A stretch of 29,484 nucleotides of DNA from Sphingomonadaceae bacterium (GCA_016742125.1 JACVCM010000036.1:1-29484); one strand, 5' to 3'. Shown: positions 1 through 6,790, counted from the first letter of the stretch. Made by a program: numbers and translations. Notes: generated from the letters alone by a model not told the origin.

Positions 1-425
1 TCGGAAATCTGCTCGGTTGCGCCAATGGCGGTTGAAGATATGTTGGACAGCACCTGGCCAACCACCGTTCCCGAGGGGATATCGAGCGCCAACGCCAGAC
101 CGGTGGTCGTCGCAGCAGACTGACATGCACCGAGAAGCTCGACCACATAGCTGGTGTTCGCAGCCGCCACGAAGGAAAGCCCCGTCACCGAAGCTAAGGA
201 TATTGTGCTATTGGCGACATCGACGCTCAATTTCTGCCAGGTCCAGGGGTCGCTGCCCCCGGGCTCTCCTTCCTTTGCCAGCGGTTGATGCGCGTTCGGC
301 GCGATGCCGACAGTCAACCGGGCCTCATCGCTGATGAGGCAGACCTCCCCCGCCTTGAGCGCATTGGCGGTTGCCGCCGCGTCAATCTGCGCGCGCGTTC
401 CACGCTTGTGCGCAATGCTTGGCAT
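1..425 (-). CDS. Phage tail-fibre/virion-type protein, C-terminus outside the window
   Basis: An open frame starts at ATG 425 and runs off the window at base 1 (at least 141 residues). It begins MPSIAHKRGTRAQIDAAATA, followed by LKAGEVCLISDEARLTVGI. This short KRG...AGE...DE...VG head resembles the N-terminal module seen in many phage tail-fibre or virion-attached proteins. The rest is Ala/Thr/Ser/Val-rich and beta-like, with AANTSYVVELLGAC, as in fibre shafts. The start codon overlaps the TGA of the gene at 425-877 by one base (TGATG), so the two are probably translationally coupled. Its head also resembles that of the neighbour, so they may be paralogues. The virion assignment is inference from style and context. 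Only part of the gene is visible and no catalytic motif can be judged. Confidence 0.6.
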   Translation of the reverse strand, partial: MPSIAHKRGTRAQIDAAATANALKAGEVCLISDEARLTVGIAPNAHQPLAKEGEPGGSDPWTWQKLSVDVANSTISLASVTGLSFVAAANTSYVVELLGACQSAATTTGLALALDIPSGTVVGQVLSNISSTAIGATEQIS

Positions 426-877
426 CAGAAGGTTCCGCAGTCCACATCGCCAACAGCCAGGGTAACAAAGGCGTTGCCTGCATCCTTGGTCCAGGCCATC
501 GACGTATTCATCCTGATAACCCCATCGGTTCCATTAGTGCCCCAAATATAACCAGATGTGCCGCCTGACACGATGGCGGCTTTTTCATCCAGATCCGAAG
601 CTGGTATGTTCAAGGCAGTCTTGAAAGCGTTGACGGTAATCTTGCCTTCTTTCTGACCACTGGCCGACGCATCGTGCAGAATGAGAAAATCCGCCGCACC
701 GTCTACGGCGGCAATGGTGGTCAGGTCGTCGATCGGTGGCACCACGGGAAGTCTGGTCGTAGCCCCCGTCGCGACATGCAAAGTGCCGCGATCAGTAGTG
801 AAATGCGCTTCGCCCGCCAGCATCGACGCCGAAGGAAGATTGGCCTTAAGGCCACGTTTGAGTTGAATTCTGGGCAT
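425..877 (-). CDS. Small phage virion/fibre-type protein (150 aa)
   Basis: A 150-residue protein starting MPRIQLKRGLKANLPSASML, then AGEAHFTTDRGTLHVATG. This is the same KRG...AGE...TD...VA.G head as the next gene downstream and matches the general pattern of phage fibre N-termini. The remainder (residues about 45-150) is Gly/Ala/Thr-rich with alternating hydrophobic residues and no membrane segment. A purine-rich stretch (AGGAAAAAGGAAAA) just upstream of ATG 877 is a strong ribosome site. It is separated from the upstream gene by repeat element A1, whereas most other junctions in this part of the cluster overlap. It is coupled to the next gene through TGATG. The exact structural role is unknown. 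Confidence 0.65.
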   Translation of the reverse strand: MPRIQLKRGLKANLPSASMLAGEAHFTTDRGTLHVATGATTRLPVVPPIDDLTTIAAVDGAADFLILHDASASGQKEGKITVNAFKTALNIPASDLDEKAAIVSGGTSGYIWGTNGTDGVIRMNTSMAWTKDAGNAFVTLAVGDVDCGTF

Positions 878-895
878 AAATTTTCCTTTTTCCTA

Positions 896-1037
896 ATCCT
901 CCCCATCGACTTGCGATGGGGAGGTGGCAGGCGGTGCGATCAGCATCGACTGACGGAGGGGCCAGCAACGTCGAAAGCCCCTCCACCACTCGCTTCGCGA
1001 GCGGTCCCCCTCCCCATCGCAAGTCGATGGGGAGGAT
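896..1037. repeat. Palindromic element, family A copy 1 (142 bp)
   Basis: A 142-bp element bounded by a perfect 29-bp inverted repeat (896-924 and 1009-1037). Each end is itself a hairpin: CCTCCCCATCG, a short loop, CGATGGGGAGG. Inside lie a GGTGGCA...TGACGGAGGGG arm (type alpha) and a CCCCTCCACCA...GCGGTCCCCC arm (type beta), which face each other. It fills nearly all of the gap between the stop of the gene at 1042-1233 and the Shine-Dalgarno site of the gene at 425-877. The architecture recalls REP/BIME elements mobilised by RAYT transposases; that mechanism is inference. No open reading frame is supported within it. Confidence 0.9.
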
Positions 1038-1041
1038 CCGT

Positions 1042-1233
1042 TTAGTTAAACGTCCCGCCATCTATGATGTTGGCAACCGGCCCTTCTGGCCCCGGAGGCC
1101 CCGGCGGACCGATCAATGTCGGGATGGCCAGGGGCGAAGATGCGGCCGCGACCTGCGCGATCCCGCCATCGGGACCCCGCCAGCACAGCGTGAGAGGCGG
1201 CGGCGATTGCCGCCATTGCAGCAGCATCGTCAT
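1042..1233 (-). CDS. Small collagen-like phage protein (63 aa)
   Basis: A 63-residue frame whose ATG (1233) overlaps the TGA of the preceding gene as ATGA, which argues for translational coupling and decides the frame. The protein has an N-terminal half containing LTLCWRGPDGGIAQVAAASS and a C-terminal collagen-like stretch IGPPGPPGPEGPVANIIDGG. Short Gly-Pro-Pro tracts are common in phage tail-fibre proteins, where they help trimerise. Position between the capsid and the fibre-type genes fits a small virion accessory. A longer alternative in another frame (1046-1267) is Arg/Ala-rich and lacks the coupling. The function is not known. Confidence 0.6.
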   Translation of the reverse strand: MTMLLQWRQSPPPLTLCWRGPDGGIAQVAAASSPLAIPTLIGPPGPPGPEGPVANIIDGGTFN

Positions 1234-1571
1234 CCCGAAACGCTTTCGCGGATGGCAATCGCCACACTCTCGGTAATTACAACACCGCCGCCAATCTGCA
1301 GCCTGGCGTCGGCCATATAGCTTCCCGCCTGCAAAGCTGCGGAACTGGCCGCGTCGATGGTAAGATTCCAGCCCGGCGGAATATTACCCTGTGCGGCACG
1401 CGGCGCGACGGTGAAGACGGCAGCAACCGGAGAAGCAGCACTGACGCTGGTTCGTCCCGGCGCCACCGCCTTCATGCTTGCACTCATCGCCGTGACCGAA
1501 AGGGGATCGCCGGTCACGGCATCGAGCGCGAGCGAAATCGTTTCGCCACGTTGGAAGATATAGGGGGTCAT
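1230..1571 (-). CDS. Hypothetical phage-cluster protein (113 aa)
   Basis: A 113-residue protein starting MTPYIFQRGETISLALDAVT and ending in VVITESVAIAIRESVSG. It reads as a small all-beta domain with alternating hydrophobic residues, including AGSYMADARLQIGGGV, and no signal peptide or membrane segment. A GGAG Shine-Dalgarno lies a few bases upstream of ATG 1571. It is the first gene behind the major capsid gene but is separated from it by repeat element B. The place of a GTA or HK97 head-tail connector (gp6-like) would be here, yet I see no connector-type helical signature. The family is not identified. Secreted-type or virion-decorating roles are speculation. Confidence 0.65.
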   Translation of the reverse strand: MTPYIFQRGETISLALDAVTGDPLSVTAMSASMKAVAPGRTSVSAASPVAAVFTVAPRAAQGNIPPGWNLTIDAASSAALQAGSYMADARLQIGGGVVITESVAIAIRESVSG

Positions 1572-1600
1572 GTTTGGCTCCGGTCTGATCGAACAAAAAC

Positions 1601-1749
1601 CCGTCGCCCCAGCGAAGGAGCTGCAGGTTGGACATGCCCCGCATGTCCAAGGATTGTCCGGGGGGACAATCCGACCAGCAACTGGCCCATCACGTCTCGC
1701 AGTTGAAACCGACAGGCGAGACAGGCTCCAGCCTTCGCTGGAGCGACGG
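1601..1749. repeat. Palindromic element, family B (about 149 bp)
   Basis: An 18-bp inverted repeat with one mismatch bounds the element (1601-1618 CCGTCGCCCCAGCGAAGG; 1732-1749 CCTTCGCTGGAGCGACGG). The right end also folds alone (GCTCCAGC-CTTC-GCTGGAGC, 1725-1744). Just inside the left end are two adjacent perfect hairpins: 1628-1650 (10-bp stem, loop CCC) and 1651-1672 (9-bp stem, loop GGGG). It occupies most of the gap between the capsid stop (1772) and the Shine-Dalgarno of the next gene. The sequence is unrelated to family A. It could be a mobile palindromic repeat or an RNA-processing/termination structure in the operon. No T-run follows either inner hairpin. Confidence 0.8.
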
Positions 1750-1771
1750 AGGTTGTTACTTGCTGCGGCTC

Positions 1772-2839
1772 TTACGATGCGGCGAACTTCATCACCTTGA
1801 TCGCTTCCGAATTGGTCACCGCGCCGCCGAGCCGCTTCGTTGCGTAAAAGTGAACATAGGGCTTGTTCGAATATGGATCGCGCAGGATGCTGGTCTCGCT
1901 CCGCTCGGCAATCAGATAACCCGCCTTGAAATTGCCGAATGCAATGCTCAGGCTGTTCGCGGCAATATCGGGCATATCCTCGGCCTCGACCACCGGGTAA
2001 CCAAGCAGCGTATCGGGCTGCCCCGCAGCGATGCCCGGCTGCCAGATAAACGCGCCGTCGGTGGTCTTGAACTTGCAGATCGTTGCCAGCGTCGAGGCAT
2101 TCATCACCCAGGCCGCGCCCTGACGATAGGGTGCGCGCAGGGCATGCACCAACTCGACAAGCTTATCCTGCGGGTTGGACGCAACAAACGCCCCCGCCGC
2201 GCCCGACGCAACATATTGCAGCGTGCCAAAGGGCCGCGTTGCATCGTTGGTAACCGCAGTGGGTGCCTGCAAAAATCCACGCGGCTTGTTGGTGCCATTG
2301 CCGTTGACGAACGCTGCACCTTCGGCCTTGGCAAATTCCGTGGCAATCTCGCCAGCCAGCCAAGCTTCGACGTCGAACGCTGCATCATCGAGCATCGCCT
2401 GCGTCGCCGCCGGGTTGGCATACAACTCGCCGAAGCTGGGTACGATTTCGTTGAATGTCGGTGTTGCGGTTTCAGGACGGGTGGCGGTTTCCGATGCCCA
2501 GCCGGAGGTCACGCCATTTTGCGTTACCAGCTTGCGATAGCCCGCCGTGCCCACGCGCACGACATTGGCAATCGCGCGAATGGGCGAAATGCCCTTCAAC
2601 GTGGCGTCGATTACTTCATCGATTTCCTTCGGCACGGCAAAGCCGCCATCGGCGGCTACAGCGCCCGAAAAGCTTTTCAGTTCAACCTCGCTGCCGCGCC
2701 GCAAATAGCCGTCGACAAAGGCGGCTTTCGCCGGATCCGCGATCCGTGCACCTGACAGCATCGGGCGTACGACAGCGACTTCCGCAGTGGCCCCGTCGAA
2801 CACCGCGTCAAGCGGATCGGCTTTGGTTTCATAATCCAT
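1772..2839 (-). CDS. HK97-fold major capsid protein, GTA gp5-like
   Basis: A 355-residue major head protein. The N-terminal about 45 residues (METKAD-like start, Ala/Asp-rich) form a short scaffold-like segment. The conserved core follows: FAVPKEIDEVIDATLKGISP, IRAIANVVRVGTAGYR, SGWASETATRPETATPTF, ATQAMLDDAAFDVEAWL and FVNGNGTNKPRGFL. These blocks are characteristic of the HK97 gp5 family and are close to the Rhodobacter GTA capsid as I remember it (ASIRAIANVV, LLDDSAFDIEGWL, DGVDKPKGFL). A good ribosome site (AAAGGAG) precedes ATG 2839. It follows the prohead protease by 24 bp, the usual order. The protein should self-assemble into the icosahedral head. Family assignment is firm; GTA rather than phage is inference. 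Confidence 0.95.
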   Translation of the reverse strand: MDYETKADPLDAVFDGATAEVAVVRPMLSGARIADPAKAAFVDGYLRRGSEVELKSFSGAVAADGGFAVPKEIDEVIDATLKGISPIRAIANVVRVGTAGYRKLVTQNGVTSGWASETATRPETATPTFNEIVPSFGELYANPAATQAMLDDAAFDVEAWLAGEIATEFAKAEGAAFVNGNGTNKPRGFLQAPTAVTNDATRPFGTLQYVASGAAGAFVASNPQDKLVELVHALRAPYRQGAAWVMNASTLATICKFKTTDGAFIWQPGIAAGQPDTLLGYPVVEAEDMPDIAANSLSIAFGNFKAGYLIAERSETSILRDPYSNKPYVHFYATKRLGGAVTNSEAIKVMKFAAS

Positions 2840-2863
2840 GTTCTACTCCTTTGCTGATTCTTG

Positions 2864-3226
2864 TTAATTCTCGACGGCCAGCACCCGCGCGAGCGGCTGC
2901 ATGGGGTGCGTGACGACGCTCACTTCGATGAGATCGAGGTCAGTAAGTTCTCTATATGTTCCCATATCCATCGCTCGAATTCGGTATCCGAAGGACAGCC
3001 CCGCCCCCGCGCAGACAGGCGTAGCCTCGTCATCTATCTGCGCAATCACCCGCAACCCCCGCTCGTCCTCGCGCAAGCTCTCCACAAAGCCGATCCGTCG
3101 GCTGGTATCGTGCTGCCAGAGGAGCGGCAGTCCCGCCTGCGCCGCCCGCGCAAAGGCGCCTTTCCGTACGATGTCGCCGCCCCGGTCCGGCGCATCGAAA
3201 ATGGCGGCATAGCCTGCCATCCTCAC
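2864..3226 (-). CDS. HK97-family prohead protease, short form (120 aa)
   Basis: Serine protease that trims the capsid scaffold segment during head maturation. Visible motifs: GYAAIFDAPDRGGDIVRKGAF-type start (residues 5-25), LLWQHD with probable catalytic His39, LSFGYR with probable nucleophile Ser78, and LIEVSVVTHP with Glu101 completing the family triad. At 120 residues it is clearly shorter than HK97 gp4 (about 225) and resembles compact GTA-type proteases. The GTG start at 3226 overlaps the TGA of the DUF6127 gene (GTGA); ATG 3220 is two codons further in. It lies directly before the capsid gene as expected. Catalytic assignments come from motif position, not alignment. Confidence 0.92.
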   Translation of the reverse strand: MRMAGYAAIFDAPDRGGDIVRKGAFARAAQAGLPLLWQHDTSRRIGFVESLREDERGLRVIAQIDDEATPVCAGAGLSFGYRIRAMDMGTYRELTDLDLIEVSVVTHPMQPLARVLAVEN

Positions 3227-3480
3227 TGTACCACCAGCCCCGGCAGCCCAAGCTTCACCGCCAACCCGATGAGCAGCAACGCCAGCACCATCCTTACGAT
3301 CCAGCCGATCGCTGCCTTGCGCGCCGACCTCTTGGCATCGCGCCAGGCGGACAGCAATTCACGCAGCTCGGTCATGTCCTTGGCTGCGCTGGGGTCGTCC
3401 AGCCCCAGCCGCGCCAGCGCACGGCGCGCACCCGTTTCCGAGGCGCGCTCCAGCAGCGCCTGCATATTCTGTTCAGGCAT
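3223..3480 (-). CDS. DUF6127-like small membrane-anchored protein (85 aa)
   Basis: An 85-residue protein: a charged N-terminal helix region (MPEQNMQALLERASETGARR, then LGLDDPSAAKDMTELRELLS) and one C-terminal transmembrane helix (about 62-82, WIVRMVLALLLIGLAVKLGL). An AGGAAA ribosome site 6-8 bases before ATG 3480 favours this start over an in-frame GTG at 3510, which would add ten residues. It sits between portal and protease. I recall DUF6127 proteins at this place in sphingomonad capsid clusters, where they occupy the slot of GTA g3.5; that recollection is not verified here. The function is unknown. A membrane-bound assembly or release factor is possible. Confidence 0.8.
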   Translation of the reverse strand: MPEQNMQALLERASETGARRALARLGLDDPSAAKDMTELRELLSAWRDAKRSARKAAIGWIVRMVLALLLIGLAVKLGLPGLVVQ

Positions 3481-3530
3481 GTTCGATTTCCTGTCTATAA
3501 CTTGAGGCACTATTCGGCTATGTGACCGAT

Positions 3531-3674
3531 ATGGGCCGATGGATTTTCATGATCTTGTGCATCGTCCTGCTGGTGGCAGGCGGCTACTGGCTGCTTCAGC
3601 ATGAGGGCATCAGCAGCTGCAACGACATCGGCGGTCAGTGGAATTACACCCGCTGGAAATGCGAGACGGGTTAG
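3531..3674 (+). CDS. Opposite-strand membrane microprotein (47 aa)
   Basis: A 47-codon frame in the gap between the portal and DUF6127 genes, on the strand opposite to the cluster. It starts MGRWIFMILCIVLLVAGGYW (one transmembrane helix, residues 4-23) and ends with a polar tail, SSCNDIGGQWNYTRWKCETG, holding two cysteines (residues 32 and 44 by count) that could pair. The TAG stop overlaps the portal TAA tail to tail by four bases. A GTG at 3522 is an alternative start; a weak TTGAGG lies further upstream. The composition is protein-like and the frame fills the gap exactly, which supports it as real. No family is identified. Confidence 0.6.
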   Translation: MGRWIFMILCIVLLVAGGYWLLQHEGISSCNDIGGQWNYTRWKCETG

Positions 3675-4792
3675 CCCAAACCCACCGCCGCCCTTTTCTC
3701 CTCCGCCGTCAGAAAGTCCGCCGCTCCCACTTGCGCCCATAGCCGCTCGCGATCCTCCGCCAGCGCGGGAATGGCGTCGAGGTCTACGCCCAGCTCCAGC
3801 CCGTCGAACCAGGGCCTGAGGCCTTCCGCAATCGCATCCAGAATCTTTCTGGCCAGCGGCAATATCGTCTGGCTCCACAGCGCGCGATTGGCCTCGCGGT
3901 AATTGGCATAGGTTGCATCGCCCGGAAGCCCGAGCAGCACCGGCGGCACGCCGAAGGCGAGCGCAATTTCCCGTGCCGCCGCCTCCTTCAACCCGCCAAA
4001 ATCCATCTCTGCCGGGGTCAGCGCCATCGCCTGCCATTTGAGGCCGCCCTCCAGCAGCATCGGCCGCCCGGCATTGCCCGCGCCCTGGAACGCTGCCGCC
4101 AGTTCCTCCTTCAATGTCGCATATTGCTCACCCGTCAGCGTGCCTGCTTCCGCGCCGTCATAGACCAGCGCCCCGGATGGCCGCGCGGCATTGTCGAGCA
4201 ACGCCTTGTTCCATTTGGTCGAGGCGTTGTGGATCGCCACCGCCCCCGACGCCGCGCCGAGGCAGCCGAGTCCATAATGATCGTCGAGCGGGTGCATGGA
4301 GCGGATGTGGACGATCCCCTCGGCCGGCAACCGCGTCGCCACCTCGCCCGCCTTGTAGACATAGGCGACAGGCCAGCCGCGATGATCGGCCTCTACCGTC
4401 ACCCGTTCGGGGCGCAGCGCAAACAGCTCTGCAGGCTGTCCGTCCGGTCCCGACAAAATCTCGACATAGCCATTGCCATGGAGCAGCAGATGCGCCGCCA
4501 CCGTCTCGATCAACGCCTGGCCCGCCGACGTCGCCCTGACCAAAGCCAGGGCTGCATCGTCGGACGCGGTAAGCGGCACCGAGGCCACTCCCTCCGCCAC
4601 CAGCCGCACCGCCCGCTGCGCAATGGCATTGCTGAGATAGAGCTCGCGCAATTGCTGCTCATAGGACCGCGGCCAATCCCCCAGCGTCGCGGCGCCATAG
4701 GTGCGGATGCCGGTCAGCCGGTCCTGCTGTACACGTGCTTTCGCCGGACGCAGCAAGCCACGCCCGGTTGATTTCCAACCGAAGATTTTCAT
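3671..4792 (-). CDS. HK97-family phage portal protein
   Basis: A 373-residue portal protein, which forms the dodecameric ring at the head vertex through which DNA is packaged. Recognisable blocks are LYLSNAIAQRAVRLVAEGVA (residues about 50-70), LLLHGNGYVEIL, LRPERVTVEADHRG, IVHIRSMHPLDDHYGLG, AREIALAFGVPPVLLGLPGD and ANYREANRALWSQTILPLAR. This is the usual order for the family, and the length matches compact GTA/HK97 portals (about 380-400). A GAGGAAG ribosome site lies just before ATG 4792. Repeat element A2 separates it from the large terminase stop, but the ribosome site is intact. It converges with the microprotein gene at 3531-3674. Confidence 0.95.
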   Translation of the reverse strand: MKIFGWKSTGRGLLRPAKARVQQDRLTGIRTYGAATLGDWPRSYEQQLRELYLSNAIAQRAVRLVAEGVASVPLTASDDAALALVRATSAGQALIETVAAHLLLHGNGYVEILSGPDGQPAELFALRPERVTVEADHRGWPVAYVYKAGEVATRLPAEGIVHIRSMHPLDDHYGLGCLGAASGAVAIHNASTKWNKALLDNAARPSGALVYDGAEAGTLTGEQYATLKEELAAAFQGAGNAGRPMLLEGGLKWQAMALTPAEMDFGGLKEAAAREIALAFGVPPVLLGLPGDATYANYREANRALWSQTILPLARKILDAIAEGLRPWFDGLELGVDLDAIPALAEDRERLWAQVGAADFLTAEEKRAAVGLG

Positions 4793-4808
4793 TTTTCTTC
4801 CTCACTGA

Positions 4809-4943
4809 ATCCTCCCCATCTTGCAAAGATGGGGAGGTGGCACGCCGCAGGCGTGACGGAGGGGCCAGCAACGGTTGCGCCATTGCACCTCCGTCAGTTG
4901 CTGCGCAACTGCCACCTCCCAATTTCTGCGAAATAGGGAGGAT
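4809..4943. repeat. Palindromic element, family A copy 2 (135 bp)
   Basis: A 135-bp element with both arms of type alpha. The left end is ATCCTCCCCATCTTGC...GGGGAGGTGGCA, the right end TGCCACCTCCC...GGGAGGAT, an imperfect inverted repeat. Each end folds alone around a different loop. Secondary hairpins lie inside each arm: CACGCC-GCA-GGCGTG on the left and CAGTTGC...GCAACTG on the right, followed or preceded by GACGGAGG/CCTCCGTC. It fills nearly the whole 154-bp gap between the large terminase stop (4947) and the portal ribosome site. Confidence 0.88.
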
Positions 4944-4946
4944 AAA

Positions 4947-6278
4947 CTACAACACACTCACCCGCGGCACCCTCGCCGCCTTGCCCAGCATCAATTCCGT
5001 CAGCGCCCAGACCAGGGCATCCGCCCGGTCGGGCGACCGTCCCGGCCCTTCATAACCGCCACCCGATATCAGGCCGCACATCTGGTCCTCCAGCTCGGGA
5101 AACGCCCCGACGTGAAACGCCCGCCCCGCCTCGTACAACGCGGCGACAGGCTCCGCGCGCGCCGACTTGCCCCGGCTGGCGTGGACGCGCTTGACCGGCA
5201 TGGCAATGTCCGCGGCGCGCAGGGTGCTGATAACCATGTCACCGCCTTGATTGGCCTCCGCCACGATTTTGTCCGCAGCCCATGCAATCGACGCCGCCGC
5301 GACCGCCCGGGCCCAGCGTTCGGGTGAAGCGCGCTCGACACTATGGTCGGCAAGCACATAGGCGCGTCCGTCGGCGCCCAGTGCCGCAACAATGATGCCA
5401 CAGGCATCGCCATAGGCCGTCGCCGGCGGATCGACCCCGATCACGATGCGCCGATATTCCGGCGGCGTGAATGCGCGCTGCCGCTCGATCAGGTCGACGG
5501 ACCAAAGCGCACCTTCGGCATCCTCGATCAGCTCGCCGTCCAGTTCCTGACGCCCCCATCGGCTGCCGCCGTAAAGCTGTTCCATGGTCGCCACAAAGTC
5601 GGGGGGCAGGTGCCGGTTGCCGCGCGTCGAACCATTTTTCAGAACCGTGCCCTTGTCCTGCAACAACCGTTTCAGGATCCGTACCGGTCTTGGCGTGGTT
5701 GTTACCAATATCCGGCCATGCCGCGCGAGCCGAAGCCCCAGCTGCAAATTGTCCCAGCACGCATCTGCATGCTGCCATTTGGCCAGTTCGTCGCACCATG
5801 CATGATGATGCTGCGGCCCGCGCAGTTTTTCGAAGTTGCGCGCGGAATAGGCATAGGCAACCGCCCCGCTGTTGAATTGCACTTCCCCCTTCCCGGCGAT
5901 CCATTCGGGCTTTTCATCGTCCCGCGCCACCGCCAGAATCCCGCTTTCACCTTCGACCATCACGCGCCGGACATCCTCGATGGTGGCGCCGACAAGCGCA
6001 AAGCGCAAATTGCCGTTGCTGCGTGCCAGATTGCTGATCCATTCGGCACCAGCGCGTGTTTTGCCATATCCGCGCCCGGCCATCAGCAGCCAGACTTTCC
6101 AGTTGCCGGAATCCGGCACTTGTCCGTCATGCGCCCAGCGTGGCCAGCATTCCCCAATCGCCCGCCGGATGACAGGCGACAACCGGGCCATCATCCATTT
6201 GCGCTCTTTCGGGTCAAGTCCCGCCAGCAATGTTATCGCGTCGGCAAGCGTTTCCACGCGCTCAAGCCTCTCCTGCAT
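4947..6278 (-). CDS. Terminase large subunit (DNA-packaging ATPase/nuclease)
   Basis: A 443-residue packaging motor. The ATPase domain has Walker A MAGRGYGKT (Lys73, Thr74), Walker B-like WCDEL (Asp163, Glu164) and the coupling motif LVTTTPRP (191-198). The RNase-H-like nuclease domain begins at VIGVDPPAT (Asp283) and ends with DRADALVWAL near the C-terminus. The arrangement and length match GTA gp2 and related headful-type terminases. It drives DNA into the prohead through the portal. ATG 6278 lies 17 bases inside the end of the small terminase frame, so the two are coupled. The stop (4949-4947) is followed within four bases by repeat element A2. Confidence 0.96.
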   Translation of the reverse strand: MQERLERVETLADAITLLAGLDPKERKWMMARLSPVIRRAIGECWPRWAHDGQVPDSGNWKVWLLMAGRGYGKTRAGAEWISNLARSNGNLRFALVGATIEDVRRVMVEGESGILAVARDDEKPEWIAGKGEVQFNSGAVAYAYSARNFEKLRGPQHHHAWCDELAKWQHADACWDNLQLGLRLARHGRILVTTTPRPVRILKRLLQDKGTVLKNGSTRGNRHLPPDFVATMEQLYGGSRWGRQELDGELIEDAEGALWSVDLIERQRAFTPPEYRRIVIGVDPPATAYGDACGIIVAALGADGRAYVLADHSVERASPERWARAVAAASIAWAADKIVAEANQGGDMVISTLRAADIAMPVKRVHASRGKSARAEPVAALYEAGRAFHVGAFPELEDQMCGLISGGGYEGPGRSPDRADALVWALTELMLGKAARVPRVSVL

Positions 6279-6771
6279 CTATCCTCGCCCGCAATATTTC
6301 CAGTTTCGCCAATATGGCATCACGCGCCTCTTCCTCGGTCGCGCGGCGCGGGATCGGGCCTCCGGTTTTCACCTGGCCTGTAACCTCGCGGCGATGCCGG
6401 TCGAGCACGCGCAAGGCGGTTTCGGTGCTCATCAGGTTCGGGTCGGGAACATCGGTCACACCGACCGGCACCTCCACGGCTTTAAGCGCCCGCCCGACCA
6501 GCATGGTTTCCAGCGTACTGTAACCCGTTTCCAGTGCCCGATGCCATAAAGCGGCAAATTCCGGATCCCGCCGTTTCATCCGGTAGGCGGTCGATGTGCA
6601 AACCTCCGCCGCCTCCGCCGAGGCGACGACATTACAGCTCGCGGCCAGATGGTCGAAAAACCTGCCCTGCTTTTCGGCGCTCCACCGGCGGTTGCGTAGC
6701 TTGTTCTTGATGGGCTTGCCGTCACGCATCTCTATGACAATGCCGGGTTCAACCTCGACGGATGTTCTCAC
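6262..6771 (-). CDS. Terminase small subunit-like DNA-binding protein (169 aa)
   Basis: A 169-residue protein directly upstream of and overlapping the large terminase. Residues about 38-65 (CNVVASAEAAEVCTSTAYRM, then KRRDPEF) form a helix-turn-helix typical of small terminases that recognise packaging DNA. The C-terminal half contains DRHRREVTGQ and an acidic, helical tail (ATEEEARDAILAKLEILRAR) suited to oligomerisation or large-subunit contact. The frame is open up to 6873, but GTG 6771 has a strong AAGGAGAAGG ribosome site and lies after a terminator hairpin, so I place the start there; ATG 6730 is a further alternative. Small-terminase identity rests on the HTH and position. Confidence 0.8.
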   Translation of the reverse strand: MRTSVEVEPGIVIEMRDGKPIKNKLRNRRWSAEKQGRFFDHLAASCNVVASAEAAEVCTSTAYRMKRRDPEFAALWHRALETGYSTLETMLVGRALKAVEVPVGVTDVPDPNLMSTETALRVLDRHRREVTGQVKTGGPIPRRATEEEARDAILAKLEILRARIDAGEA

Positions 6772-6790
6772 CGACCTTCTCCTTTCAGGC

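Noticed and set aside
1046..1267. Alternative 73-codon minus-strand frame overlapping the collagen-like gene
   Set aside because: Composition is Arg/Ala-rich shadow type; the other frame has the ATGA coupling and a Gly-Pro-Pro motif.
1628..2755. Long plus-strand open frame (375 codons) opposite the capsid gene
   Set aside because: It is the antisense shadow of the major capsid gene in high-G+C DNA, rich in Arg/Cys/His/Gly without any domain; the capsid frame has clear family motifs.
5343..6383. Plus-strand open frame of 346 codons
   Set aside because: Opposite the large terminase, whose Walker and nuclease motifs are intact; composition is shadow-like.
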